Below are positions 24,181-35,401 of a stretch of DNA of 64,000 nt, in pieces. The DNA is from Epiperipatus broadwayi (taxonomy: Eukaryota > Onychophora > Udeonychophora > Euonychophora > Peripatidae). Position numbers and translations under genes: made by a program. Where the stretch lies: NCBI GenBank assembly GCA_028023455.1, contig JAQFVV010000013.1, forward strand, positions 10,199,579 through 10,263,578, given 5' to 3'. Position 1 is the stretch's first letter, and each line of letters begins with the position of its first letter. Under the pieces are notes generated by a model, which saw nothing but the letters and a program-made list of their open reading frames with translations, did not search any database and was not told the origin of the DNA.

Positions 24181-25638
24181 TAATTTTCTTTGGTAAAATT
24201 ATTGTGCATAGACTGATATGTATCTACATGCATATAAAGACTTAGTAAATATTAATAACTATGATTTTTTTCACCTATTTTATAATAGATCATGTATTAA
24301 GTTCTCACAATCTTAATATCAAAATCATATTAACAAGAAAAAATGAATCCATTTTTATCTGTACTTAAATATCTTATATAGAAATGAATTTAAGAATATT
24401 TCAATGAATGAATGTAATTCGTTTTAAATATAAATAACACTCAAGTGAAGAGTTTTCATGCCAATAAGTACTTAAAAAAACCAAAGCCACTGATTTCTTA
24501 GGTGCAGACAAAAGTGTATTCACTTTTATTTGCTAAATCAATTTGGGCATTAACATTTTGAATCATAACACATATGATTTATCTTATGATGAGTAAGAAA
24601 AAATATAACTTGTAGTTTACTACATAATATTACTTGCAGTTAATTTATAAAATTAACATTAACAATGAATTTGGTCTTTTTCAAGATTATTAAAAATGAA
24701 TATTTAGTGACTTTATCTTGAGTATATTGATATGAACTTTGTTTACATTTGCAGTAAATATAATTTCATTCTTAGAGTTGTTAGTTTCTAAATTCATTTC
24801 TTTATAAGATTTTTATGTGTAAATAAAAATGAATTCACTTTTGATTACTAAAACAATTTAGGCATTACTACTGCAGATTAATGGATGATTTATCATACAA
24901 TCTGTGGAAAAGATCACAACTCTTCATTTATTACATAATATTTCAACATGATAGCATTATCATTTTTTAAAAGTCAATAATAACAAATAAGATATCTATT
25001 TACCTTCTTAAATCATTCTTTACATAGTGTATTAATTCTTTGTTATTCTTATATAATATTATGCATTATACATAGTTAGTCTTTTAATTATTTATGATTA
25101 TATAGTTAGGATACCTTCTTCCTCTATAATGTTTTCCATAAGTTGGAGAATCCTTTATACCTTTCATAAAAATTGTTTCAACTTTTATAGGAATATTATT
25201 TATTACATAATAACAAGTTGTTATCTAAAAGTATCCAGTTTTATTATTCATGTTGATATATTATGGCTTCATATTTTCAGTGTTAATCAAACATTTTTTT
25301 TATATTATACTTTATAAATTAAATAAACTACACCACTTGCAATGAATTAAACTAACACAAATGATTATTTAAAAATAAATTTTATCAAAAATTATAGTAT
25401 ATATTTAGAGAGAAGAAATGTTAAAAAGAAAACTCCTCCTAAAAACAAAAAGAGTGGAAGGAGATATTAGATTCCTGTATACACATTTGGAAAATGGGTA
25501 ATTTGCCTGTCATTGGAAAAAAAAGTCCCACATAAATCAAACCTTAAATATTTAAAGCAAAATATAACTATTTAATAATTTATTTATAACTATAACTTAC
25601 AAGCACAGTTTTTGTTAGTAATTCTTTATCAAAGGTAA
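24181..25638. other. AT-rich DNA with an old direct repeat
   Basis: A phrase around 24514-24565 (gtattcacttttatttgcta ... aatttgggcattaa) recurs in diverged form at about 24830-24875 (gaattcacttttgattacta ... aatttaggcattac). No gene was seen. Confidence 0.45.
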
Positions 25639-25639
25639 T

Positions 25640-25930
25640 CAGCCTTAAACATGTGCTCTTTAATCATGTTACTAACTCACTGATATTATAGTGAGTATGC
25701 AGGACACTCTCAAACCCAAACACAAGATAGAGATTTTAAAAGATAAGTCTGATTAAATCTCCATGCTCTTTTTACAAAATGCTTTAGATTGACCTATATA
25801 ATTGCATTTAGGTACAAAGATAAGACAGCTCTTCTTTTAAAAGTCTGTCTTGCTGTTTGGGTTTGAGAGCATCCTATATAGTCACTATAACATTGATGAG
25901 TTAGTAAATGATTAAACAGTGCACGCCAAA
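25640..25930. repeat. Fold-back element, arms about 120 bp
   Basis: Left-arm phrases (tttaatcatgttactaactc, gatattatagtgagtatgc, actctcaaacccaaacaca, gattttaaaaga) return in reverse complement on the right (cttcttttaaaagtctgtc, tgtttgggtttgagagcat, agtcactataacattga, gagttagtaaatgattaaa). Arms are about 25645-25765 and 25815-25920. The left-arm phrase aaacacaagatagaga also occurs at 62738-62755, so the family has copies at both ends of the window. Confidence 0.85.
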
Positions 25931-26287
25931 GGCTTATTATCTTATGATTAATAATTTATTTACAGCCTTTGTAAATATTACTTATAATATATATGTAAAT
26001 AAATACACAAATACATTAGTACATTCATTTATTTTAAAAGACATATGCTGTAAAGAAAATTAATATAGGAATTAAAATAATAATAATAAATCTATAATAA
26101 AAATAATTATATTTACATTTTAGGTTTTATTTTATTTATTGTTATTATTATTTTAGGATCCAAAGTTAATTTATATCTTAACCATATTGCTTCAACATAG
26201 ATTTACATAAAGAATCTAAACTTTTTTGATTATAAATAGTCTCATTTTTTTGTATTAATTATATTAAATAAATCTTGAAAAAATCAT

Positions 26288-26632
26288 TTATCTATTCTTA
26301 TTCACATTACAATTTTTTAAGTAAATCTTATTTGAAATAACAGCTCTAAAGAAAACTGCTAGACAATAAAAATTATCAGAAACATTAAATAAAAGCATTG
26401 TGAAAAGTGCAAAGAAAAGGTGACCCTTTTCTAGAAATTTATTTAAGTCTAAAAATACTGAATGTTCATACTCATTATATATGGGAATTCTTTTGTTAAC
26501 TGCTTGTTGGAAATTCCTTAGACAAAATTCACTTTCAAATTTTGCTAGAGCTTTTAATTGAATGACCCCACTTCTCCTTATAATTTTTTTGACATGGAAT
26601 AGATAGAAAATTAATAGGCATAACATTTGCAA
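26288..26632 (-). other. Unrecognised open frame, minus strand
   Basis: 114 codons with a middle part (LKALAKFESEFCLRNF, QQAVNKRIPIYNEYEHSV, LDLNKFLEKGHLF) that looks more protein-like than the flanking Phe/Leu-rich translation. I see no domain, no convincing acceptor and no good donor. It may be a fragment of a mobile-element protein or chance. No function is proposed. Confidence 0.2.
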
Positions 26633-26762
26633 TATGAAAGTGTCTAACTTTATTATAATAATTTAATTCATAAATTCTCTTTTCCACATTATGCAGAAGA
26701 CTTTTTATTCTGCTGATTTATCTTTTTAATTCTCTTAATAATGCCATTTGATAGAGTTTATT

Positions 26763-27083
26763 CTTATATATATATATATATGAAAAACAAAAAAAACACA
26801 AGTTAAAAAACTTGCTAACGCTTGTATTTATGATAACAGATGGCGTTCTACCAAAAACACTGTCAAGCGTAGTTTTCTGTTTACATAAACGTCAGAGTGA
26901 GTATTCACTATCTCTAACTTTAATTCCATTTTCAGATCATGATTTCAAGCTATTTGCTATCATAATCTAAAAGTGGAATTAAAGTTAGAGATAGTGAATA
27001 CTCGCTCTGACGTTTATGTAAACAGAAAACTATGCTTGACGGTGTTTTTGGTAGAATGCCATCTGTTATCATATATATATAAC
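26763..27083. repeat. TA-flanked fold-back element, arms about 108 bp
   Basis: Arm 26830-26937 (atgataacagatggcgttct ... ctttaattccattttcagat) pairs with 26964-27072 with about five differences. Flanks are (TA)n at 26765-26781 and 27070-27082. The left extension (gaaaaacaaaaaaaacacaa gttaaaaaacttgctaacgc, in two parts) and the words agatggcgttctacc and ctgtttacataaacgtc correspond to gtttatca, agatggagctttacc and ctgtttacacaaatg of the 18.4-19.5 kb element. They are therefore subfamilies of one fold-back family. Confidence 0.9.
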
Positions 27084-27660
27084 TATTAATTAGATTACAG
27101 TTAAAAGCTTTTATATTAATTTCCCCTATCTGTCATTCTGTGAGGATGTCAGGAGTTTTAAATTTTTAACAATGAAAAAAAAATTGTTTCCCAACTTGTA
27201 AGTCACACTAGGTTATTCAGGAAAAATCATTAACAACTAAGTCAACAGTAATATGATATTTGTAAAATAAAATTTTGTTAATATTTTCATTTAACTCATA
27301 CTTATCTAATTAAAAGTACATATTTTCTATTAAAATTTGAATTATTCTTAATATTTCATAAATATTTTGTGAAAAAATAAATGTATAAAAAGATTAGAGA
27401 ATTAATTAATTTAGTCAGTATATATTTTTATATAGTAGATAATCATGCAGCATTTAAATTTAGAATTCGTTTGTTAGAGGGCATAATTTTTATTTTTATG
27501 CCTTATTAAATTATAATTTTTGTGGATTTTTTTATAGATTTAATCATTTGTTTAAATAATATATAACTAAAAAGGAGAAAATAATATGAAAAAAAAACCT
27601 TTTTTAAAAAATAATGTTTTTATGTAAATAGATAACTAAAAAGTACAAAATAACCCAGTA
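27084..27660. other. AT-rich DNA, no gene seen
   Basis: No supported feature between the two hairpin elements. Confidence 0.5.
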
Positions 27661-27661
27661 A

Positions 27662-27945
27662 TCAATAAAGTCATCCACATCTTAGTTAATTTTCCATTCT
27701 TGGAAAATATCAGAGATATTTAGAATCTAGATTTGTTATAAAACAATTGGAAATTGGAGGAATATTGTCATTTAAATAAAAGCATTTGGGAACTTTTTGA
27801 TTTTTATGATTTGAACCTCAAATGCGTTTCTTTAAATGACATTATTCCTGCAATTTCCAATTGTTTTATAACAAGTCTAGATTCTTAAGATCTCTGATAT
27901 TTTCCAAGAATAGAAAATTAACCAAGAAGTGGATTACTTTGTTGA
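27662..27945. repeat. Fold-back element, arms about 130 bp
   Basis: The left arm (27662-27793: gttaattttccattcttgg, aaatatcagagat, gttataaaacaattggaaat, tgtcatttaaa) pairs with the right arm (27815-27945) with roughly 10 percent mismatches. The loop is short. It is not obviously related to the TA-flanked family. Non-coding. Confidence 0.88.
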
Positions 27946-28202
27946 AACGTAAGAAAGGAAATAAAATAAATCTTATGTTAACTGCATTGTACAGTGTAAA
28001 TTATGGAGTATATGGTGTATTATAGTACCTATTTACATAAAAGCATTATTTTAAAAAAAATATTTACGTATTATTTTTATATTATTTTTCTGTTAAGTAG
28101 TTAAGTATCTTAGTAAAAGGCCTGAAATTTTCAAAATCTTTCTTATTATTTTTTTGTAACATTTCAGTTATCCTTTAAATTGAATAAGATAATGTTTTTT
28201 TT

Positions 28203-28262
28203 ATGTGTCATAGCATCAGCCAGGAAGCGAACCCGCTAACCCAGGACAACGAATGCTTGACA
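28203..28262 (-). repeat. tRNA-derived SINE fragment
   Basis: The phrase tgtgtcatagcatcagc followed by caggaagcgaacccgctaac ccaggacaac is shared with 32003-32060. On the minus strand the copy ends atgctatgacacat followed by an A-rich tail, as a retroposon would. Imperfect flanking repeats aagataatgttt (left) and aagataataatgttt (right) may be target-site duplications. The tRNA-like body is too decayed to assign. Confidence 0.55.
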
Positions 28263-29020
28263 AAGATAATAATGTTTAATTGAAAATATCAAATCTCACA
28301 AAACAAAGGTTTATTACTGAAGCTATAAGTGTTAATATATATATATATTAGGGGGTACCACCCCCTATACCTTCAGTGATGACTATCCATTATTCTATTT
28401 TTCCAGACAAAAAAGAGCTAATTATGATTTAATTCTTGTTTTATTTAACATATATTTAACATGCACACACTGCATTTTATTCTTTTATTAATTAAACCAG
28501 AGCAAATTTACTGTTAAACAAATAATTAATATTTTTTTAATACAAATACTGTCTTTTTGACATAAAAGAATTATTTTACCCAAGTTTAATTCTAAAATTA
28601 TATATATTAGAAACTTATAGAAGAATTGCCAAAAATATTCATAATAATGTGTTGTTTGTCTATGAAGAGAAATTTTTTCCATGTTAAATAAGTCTATAAC
28701 CTTTTCATAAAATGCAACTTTTTTTTCATTAACATATATTTTATTGTTTCAGAGCAAATTTATTATTAAACAAATAATTATTATTATTTTTTCAGAATAC
28801 TACATTTTTAATACAGATACCCCTTTTTTCCAAATTTAAGTTTATTCTTTTTTATTGGTGGCCATTATATTAGTCACAATTTAAATTTGGGACTTTTAAC
28901 AAACTATAATTTGATGCTACTTTCTATTATATATATATATATAATACTTAAATAATAATAGTAATAGTAACAAGTCAGAAGTCACATGACTTATATATAG
29001 CTTGCACTTACTAATATGTA

Positions 29021-29577
29021 AAGTTAAGAGCGTGCTAATAGCTCTAAACAAGCTTTTTTTTTTTTATTTATGATAAATGCTACTACAAGAGAAGGCATTC
29101 AAATCGTGGTCCCCATCCCCAGACCGGTTTCGACCTATGGGTCTCTTCAGTGAGGAGTTGGGACATTAGATCTAAAAAACCAACTCAAGCAAAGCATTTA
29201 TCTAAAAGATAATTGTTATTTTGCTGTTGTGGCTTTAGCTAAATTAAAGAGCTAAGCCTACTAATATATGGAGTATCTGAATTAAGTTCAGGCCCATATG
29301 ATTTTTTCAGTTGGAGAGCTGACTTTAAAGACATGTAGATGTCTAAAAGTTTCAGATCTTTTTCTAACAATTATCTTTTAGATAAATGCTTTGCTTGAGT
29401 TGGTTTTTTAGATCTAATGTCCCAACTCCTCACTGAAGAGACCCATAGGTCGAAACCGGTCTGGGGATGGGGACCACGATTTGAATGCCTTCTCTTGTAG
29501 TAGCATTTATCATAAATAAAAAAAAAAAAAAAAGCTTGTTTAGAGCTATTAGCACGCTCTTAACTTTAAATACTTAA
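29021..29577. repeat. Long hairpin element, arms about 200 bp, near-identical
   Basis: Arm 29021-29217 (agttaagagcgtgctaatag ... aaagataattgtta) and arm 29366-29577 are near-identical reverse complements, differing mainly in the length of a T/A run. They contain ccccagaccggtttcgacct followed by atgggtctcttcagtgagg. The 148-bp loop carries atctgaattaagttcaggcc then catatgattttttcag. Both arm core and loop core are found, once and diverged, at 48880-49130. It is the strongest hairpin by arm length in the window and non-coding. Confidence 0.95.
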
Positions 29578-32002
29578 ATAAAATAAAAGTTAGAGAATCA
29601 AAGAGAAAAAATAAATAAGTAATAATAAAATCACTATATAGTCTTTCAGAAAAATATTATCATTGTTTTTTAAGGACAGAATATTGCAAAGAAAGAAATT
29701 ACCATGTACAATTTAATTTCTGAGCCATATAAGGAAGAAAGTTTGAGTAAAGTGAAAGTCATGATTTGTGCTGAAATAAAAGGCATAAGAGAATCTGTCA
29801 GATATTGTAAAAAAGTATCAGTAAAAAGGTTAAGAAGAATATGATAAAAGTATATCAACAATAAAATATAAAAGCTAAAAAGATTGAAGAAAATTATGTA
29901 ATAATGAACCAATATGCTGATCTTCGGATATGAAACAATGCTTACTTTCTGTATCATTTCCTCTTGACTCTTTTTCAATTTTTATACTTAAGACTGCACA
30001 CTGCTTCATTAAGAAGTACATCTGAGGCCATCTTAATTTATATCTCCCTCTATCAAATTCCTCAAAAATGTATCACTCTTACAAAAAGAAAATAAAAAAT
30101 ATACATTTATTGATTGGCATACCAGTAATTAAAGACAACTTTTCCAAAAATGTACTCACATTATGAGTGAAGCAACCAACAGTTTATTTATCAATTGATG
30201 CAATTTCAAATTGGCACAACAATGTAAATTAGCACAGTGATCACTTGCCTGAAAAGTGGATAGAATTTTGGGGCATCAACCAAGATCTTATGATTTATCA
30301 CCATTGATTTGCATCTTTGGATATGCTAATTAATTTCCAAAATCTCTAACATTAGATGATTTTCAAATGTATTACAGCTTCAGAAATGATTCACTGGATA
30401 TACTGATTCATTTTTATATCTGATTCATTTTTATATTTGACAAAATACATAACTGGATAAGAATATTCTGAACTTTTATCATATGGAACATAAAGTAGAA
30501 AATTATTTTGTTAGTTGATTTCAAAAATCATGACAATGTATCACTGATTTTCCCAGATTATTGATAAATACATGCATTAAGTTACATTTATCATTTTCAA
30601 AATGAGGGATGTTTTAAAATTTCAAGCCATCATTTTAAATAGAGTAATAAAAGGTGAGTTTTGACTGGTACAGTAAAATTGGATACTTGTTATTAGAAGC
30701 CCAAAATCCCAAAAGTTATTTTTTAAGAATATGATTTATTGATTTTACTGTTCATTAATTGTATTTAATGCTTACATTGTGTGGATTCTAGAATTATAAG
30801 GGTATGTCAGAAAAAATTCAATTCATTTGTATATGCAGATGTCTTCATGTTAGTTGGATAATGATCAGCTTTATTTAATATTTCTATTTAGATAAATTGA
30901 AAATATTTATAAGCATGTGACATATTTTGCATTTTAAAACTCACCATCTTGCAAATGGAAATAAAAGTAGTAAAAAATGAAGAGCATACATTTGTTTTAA
31001 ATCAAACTTACAACTTTCAAACAATCCAAGAATGGTATGAAATGTTACATATCACAAATAATAATATATGTCGGTAAAAAATCACAGAATCTAGATGACA
31101 CACTGTCTATGCCTACTTTAAAAAAACTTTTACATTTTATTAAAAAAAATTTAATCTCCCTAAAAATTTTCCAGATGTATTTGAATTTAGATCATAAAAA
31201 TTATAAACACTATGCTTCTTATCATGAACTCATCAATTGTTAATCATTAAATTATGCACTGCAATACTTTACAATACAAAAGTTCAAATTTCATAAATAT
31301 TTCATTTATGAATTGTCAGATTAATTAATATCTTAATGTACTAACTTTTAACATAAAATTTACTATGTAAAATCTTTAATAAGATTTAATGTGAAGAAAT
31401 CATCATCAACTTAAATTTCTTACCTGGGAATCAATTTTGAAATCTTTAGTTCAATTACTCAAAACTGCTTACAGCTCAATTAATATTAAATTATTTCAAA
31501 CATTTTAGTGCCATAGAAAGTAATTATTTCTAGATTTCCTATTAACCAAATTAAGTATCCCTCTCCACTTCATTCTCTCACCATACCAACTTCTTGTGAC
31601 CCATTATTCCCTTTCAAATTACAATTATGAAATCATTATGGTAGCACTAATGCATTAATTTCTCCCATCTCATTTCAATTTTCATCATAAGATAAAACAT
31701 AAGGAACTTAACATATATCTTTGTTTCTATTACTTTTTGTTTCTTCTATTTTTCATATAATTCTTTGTGTCCAGGTATTTGAAATAAAACTTTCAGCCAC
31801 TTCCATATAAACTACACCTATACTCCAAGTTCGTATTCCATTTTCATATTCTTTTTGTATTATACAAAGCTTTTATTTTTGGTCCAAACAATAATGTTTT
31901 TTTAGTGTTATCATACATATATCTATATTTCATTTATTTCTTATTCTTATTTAACTAAAGTTTTTTTATTCATTTTCCATAATTTCTCTTAATTTTTTTC
32001 CC
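29578..32002. other. AT-rich DNA, no gene seen
   Basis: A phrase at 30655-30680 (gagttttgactggtacagta) resembles the end of the 2.7-kb duplicate and of the 44.8-kb SINE, suggesting a SINE 3' scrap. The stretch 31540-31900 is pyrimidine-rich and could be an antisense, fully decayed LINE, but I cannot support this. Confidence 0.4.
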
Positions 32003-32072
32003 ATGTGTCATAGCATCAGCTGGGAAGCAAATCCGCTAACCCAGGACAACTGCTTGTAAAGCAGCTGTTGCT
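32003..32072 (-). repeat. tRNA-Val-like SINE head
   Basis: On the minus strand the sequence contains an anticodon-arm-like palindrome CTGCTTTACAAGCAG (loop TTTACAA, would-be anticodon TAC) followed by TTGTCCTGGGTT. The end atgctatgacacatg is shared with 28203-28262. This fits a tRNA-derived SINE rather than a gene, since the acceptor and T arms are not intact. Confidence 0.55.
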
Positions 32073-32849
32073 GACTTCTCTTCATTTTTTTTTAACCAAT
32101 CTATTCTTTTTTTATCTCTTACAATTACTAGTGTGGAATATATATCTAATTTTTGTACTTATATCCTCTATTAATTGTATATATTGTAAAAACTTTCTAG
32201 ATATCTATATAATACAGTTAGACACTAATTACATTATTTTCTTTCATATAATAAAATCTTCCAAAGAATTGAATTTTTCTCTTATTAAAAAAATGTCTGG
32301 CTCACCTAGTCATTCGCCATTGCAATTCACTAACCAATACATAACTTAATGTACTACCAGATATATCATTCAATGAACTTTTTTATATTTTTATTAGAAA
32401 TCTAATAAAAAATTTCTGACTGATACAATATATCTTATTTTCAAATGTTAAAACAGATATTATCTTAAATTTGTTATAAGAAAATCATATCAAATTTCTT
32501 AATCATTCTCATATTATTTTTTGTTTCAATTTATTTTTTCATTTAACAATAACCTAAATATCTATACTCCTCAACTTCTCCAAAATATAAGTTTCCTTTT
32601 TATTCTTCAGTTTTATCTTTCATATTAATTACTAATATATATATATATTTCTAAATTTAATATTCTTGTTTTTTTTATCTCTGCATTTTTCTTGCAACAG
32701 CCATCCAGTTTTTATATTATTTGTGAAATTTTTTTATATGATCTACAAAAATTTAAATATAACAGATGATAAGATTTTTAAATTGTATTTAAAATAAAAT
32801 GTAATACGGAATCAAAAAAAAACACTAAATGGATAGCATTAAACTAGAT
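32073..32849. other. AT-rich DNA, no gene seen
   Basis: Contains a small (TA)n tract at about 32635-32650. No other feature is supported. Confidence 0.45.
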
Positions 32850-33905
32850 TCTGAGAGCAAAGGATAAAAGGATAGAATATGGTCACAAAAGGAAAAGTAA
32901 TTTAAAATGAAATCATAGTATGATTACATAAAATTTTACTTAACGAGCTTATAACAGGAAATTATATTAAAACTAACAAAGTGAAAGCTCTTAGAATAAT
33001 GAAATCCATTACATCAGCACATCTACATAGATAAATAATAATGAAAGATATTCAATTGATTGTAACTTTATATTGGTAATAAAAGGAGATAATAACTATA
33101 GAAGAATAGATGTGAATTTAAAAAAAATTAAAAGTTAGCAGTAATATAATTAAAATTTAATTGAAAATGATCAATCACAAAATAAATAAATAATAGAAGC
33201 AAGACACAATGTCATATTATTTATAATCGGATATATTTTGATGTATAGTAATAAAAGTTAGGAAAGCTAGATGCTACAAAAAATACTTGAGCGAATAAAG
33301 GTGAATGCTAAATCAAAAAAAAAAAAAAAAGCGGAATTATGGTACTAGTAAAAGAAAAAGTAGGAGCAAATGAATTACAAAATTGGTAGCAAAATTTGCT
33401 GAGAAATGGGATTAAATTTTAATGAAGAATATAATTAATAGGGGGGGGGGGTAGAGTAAATTTTACTTAATTTGATGAAAAGATAAGACTGACTGCTTTA
33501 AAAAGGAAAAATAATAAAAAATAAATTGGAAAAAAGTTTAAATATACATTTAAAAGATGTAGCATTTAAACAAAATCAATAATAAAACTAAATGATCAAG
33601 TAATTTGTTGCTCAGATAACATGACAGTGATAGGTTGAACTTCAATGATAACCTTTATTTCTCAAATTTAGGCAGAAAAAAAAAAAGGAATGGAGCAAAA
33701 AACAAATATGGCAAAATAATAAAAATTTAGTTAATTATAGGCTAGTAGCAACAATATATATTATGTATAAATCAATTAAATTTAAGATATGGATGAAAAA
33801 TCACAAAATATTAGGGGAAGTACAAGGAGGAATCAGAATTGGAGATCATGTATTTTGCAGTGGTAGAATTATGGAGTATACATAAATAGAAAACATAGTT
33901 AGCAT
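32850..33905 (+). pseudogene. Decayed LINE (non-LTR retrotransposon), start of reverse transcriptase
   Basis: From 33733 to 33885 one frame reads NYRLVATIYIMYKSIKFKIW, then MKNHKILGEVQGGIRIGDHV. This fits the NYR..(S/T)..YK....KI...R......GE.QGGFR.GR pattern that opens LINE reverse transcriptases. Upstream, 32850-33700 is purine-rich with stops in all frames, as expected for a decayed endonuclease-linker region. An (A)17 run at about 33317-33333 and a (G)10 run at 33442-33451 interrupt it. The catalytic block is absent. Homology is inferred from the motif order, and the clade cannot be set. Confidence 0.7.
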
Positions 33906-34539
33906 TTTAAGATAATGAAATGATGTGATTAGAAAATATTTGGGACAAAAATTAAATGAATCAGAATTGCGAAAATGTTTATAACGTTTTTTTTTTTTTT
34001 TAATATCATTATGTATATCAATTGAAATTTTATAATTAATATGTTATAGGCTTTGAACAGATTTTTTTTTTAAAATAAAAATAAAAATATTAAACAATCA
34101 ATTGGTAAATATGGAACTGGCATTAGAACAGAAATTGAATAAGATTCAGGAAAAAAAAACCCACGATATATTCTTGAAGGAAAATTCTTAAATAGTGAAT
34201 AAAGAAATGAGTCTTCATTTGAGAAATGCCAATAGTAAATTAAGTCATTTGAAAAAGTATAGTTTATAGAGAAAAACAAAATATCTAGAATAGGTTTCAG
34301 TTAAAATAATTTGTAAGGATAATAAATGAATTGATTAAGGCACGTATTAAAGGTATAAAAACCATGGCTCAATGTCTTCATCATATTACATTTTTATATT
34401 TTTGTCAGTCCATCAACATTCATCTAACTATTCTCTATTACTTTGAGAGTTAACGCTTTATGCAAAAGTTAGTACTAAAAATTTTTCTGACCTTTCCAAC
34501 TAAACAAATGAACTGGAATTTAAAACTGGATTTTATTTT
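33906..34539. other. AT-rich DNA, probably further LINE decay
   Basis: Purine-biased like the preceding stretch, but no RT motif can be read. The minus-strand frame at 34070-34279 is not credible as a gene. Confidence 0.4.
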
Positions 34540-34770
34540 GTAAGATAGGTGAAGCTTTCTCAGCAAGCTTAACCTTTCTTTTTTGTTTTCAAAAAACAAT
34601 CCATAGCCAACTCATATAGCTATTTAAATATTGGGTAGTAAAAAAAAGCAGAAAAACACAAAATTCTTATCCTCTGGTGAATAAATAGGCTTTTTCTTTG
34701 TAGTTCCTCTAAACAGGAATGCTAGAAAAGCCTTTACTCTGTAATGAGATACAAAATTAAGTTGGCTAAG
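34540..34770 (-). repeat. SINE body, inverted copy of the 45.8-kb SINE
   Basis: Matches the reverse complement of about 45945-46175: gtgaagctttctcagcaagc, tccatagccaa, gtagttcctctaaacaggaa, tgctagaaaagcctttactc and tgtaatgagatacaaaatta against the equivalent phrases there. The tRNA-like head is not recognisable in this copy. Non-coding. Confidence 0.7.
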
Positions 34771-35167
34771 TTATTATTTTCATCTATGACTAGTTCAATG
34801 AAAACATCCCATATATAGTTGTGAATTTAATGTAACACATCTAGACATCTGTAAAGCATATCAATCAGTCTTATTTCATAGTATTACAAAGTATTCTCTG
34901 GTAAAGTGTTTTCAATAGTTTTATGTTACATTTTCATTTCTACATGATTTGTTAGAATAGCCTTGCAAACCACTGATTTAATTGAATTACTTTTAATATG
35001 AATGGGTTTCTATGGAAAAATTAAATATTCAACAAAGTGTGTCAAACCTTTTGACGAGGTTGGTGGGGCAATAGATAAAAGATTACATTTGTTATGATAT
35101 TTCTCTTGCCTTTTAATTGCAATGGGTATATTGTCTGAAGTTCTTTTTTATTCTCTGGAGCCACACT

Positions 35168-35401
35168 AGATAGAAAATAACTAACTATATACAAAGACTA
35201 ATATGAGATATGCTTAAAATTTGAATAAAGTTCTCAATTTTTGCCTAGTGCACTTTCAATTAAGTTATATTAGTCATGGTCAAGGCATGCATGACTATGA
35301 CTAATATAACAGTCAAAACTACACTAGGCAAAAATTGCAAACTTTATTCAGATTTTAAGTATATCTGGTATATGTTTTTGCCTATAGTTATTTTCCATAC
35401 T
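35168..35401. repeat. Fold-back element, arms about 110 bp
   Basis: The left arm (35168-35281: agatagaaaataact, tatgcttaaaatttgaataa, tttttgcctagtg, ttatattagtcatg) pairs with the right arm (35292-35401), with about 15 percent mismatches. The loop is only about 10 bp (gtcaaggcatgc region). No relation to the other hairpins was noticed. Confidence 0.88.

Noticed and set aside
29670-29978. 102-residue minus-strand open frame
   Set aside because: Hydrophobic, low-complexity translation of AT-rich DNA. No splice sites or family.
32068-32349. 93-residue open frame
   Set aside because: Phe/Leu/Ile-rich translation of AT-rich DNA next to a SINE scrap. No motif.
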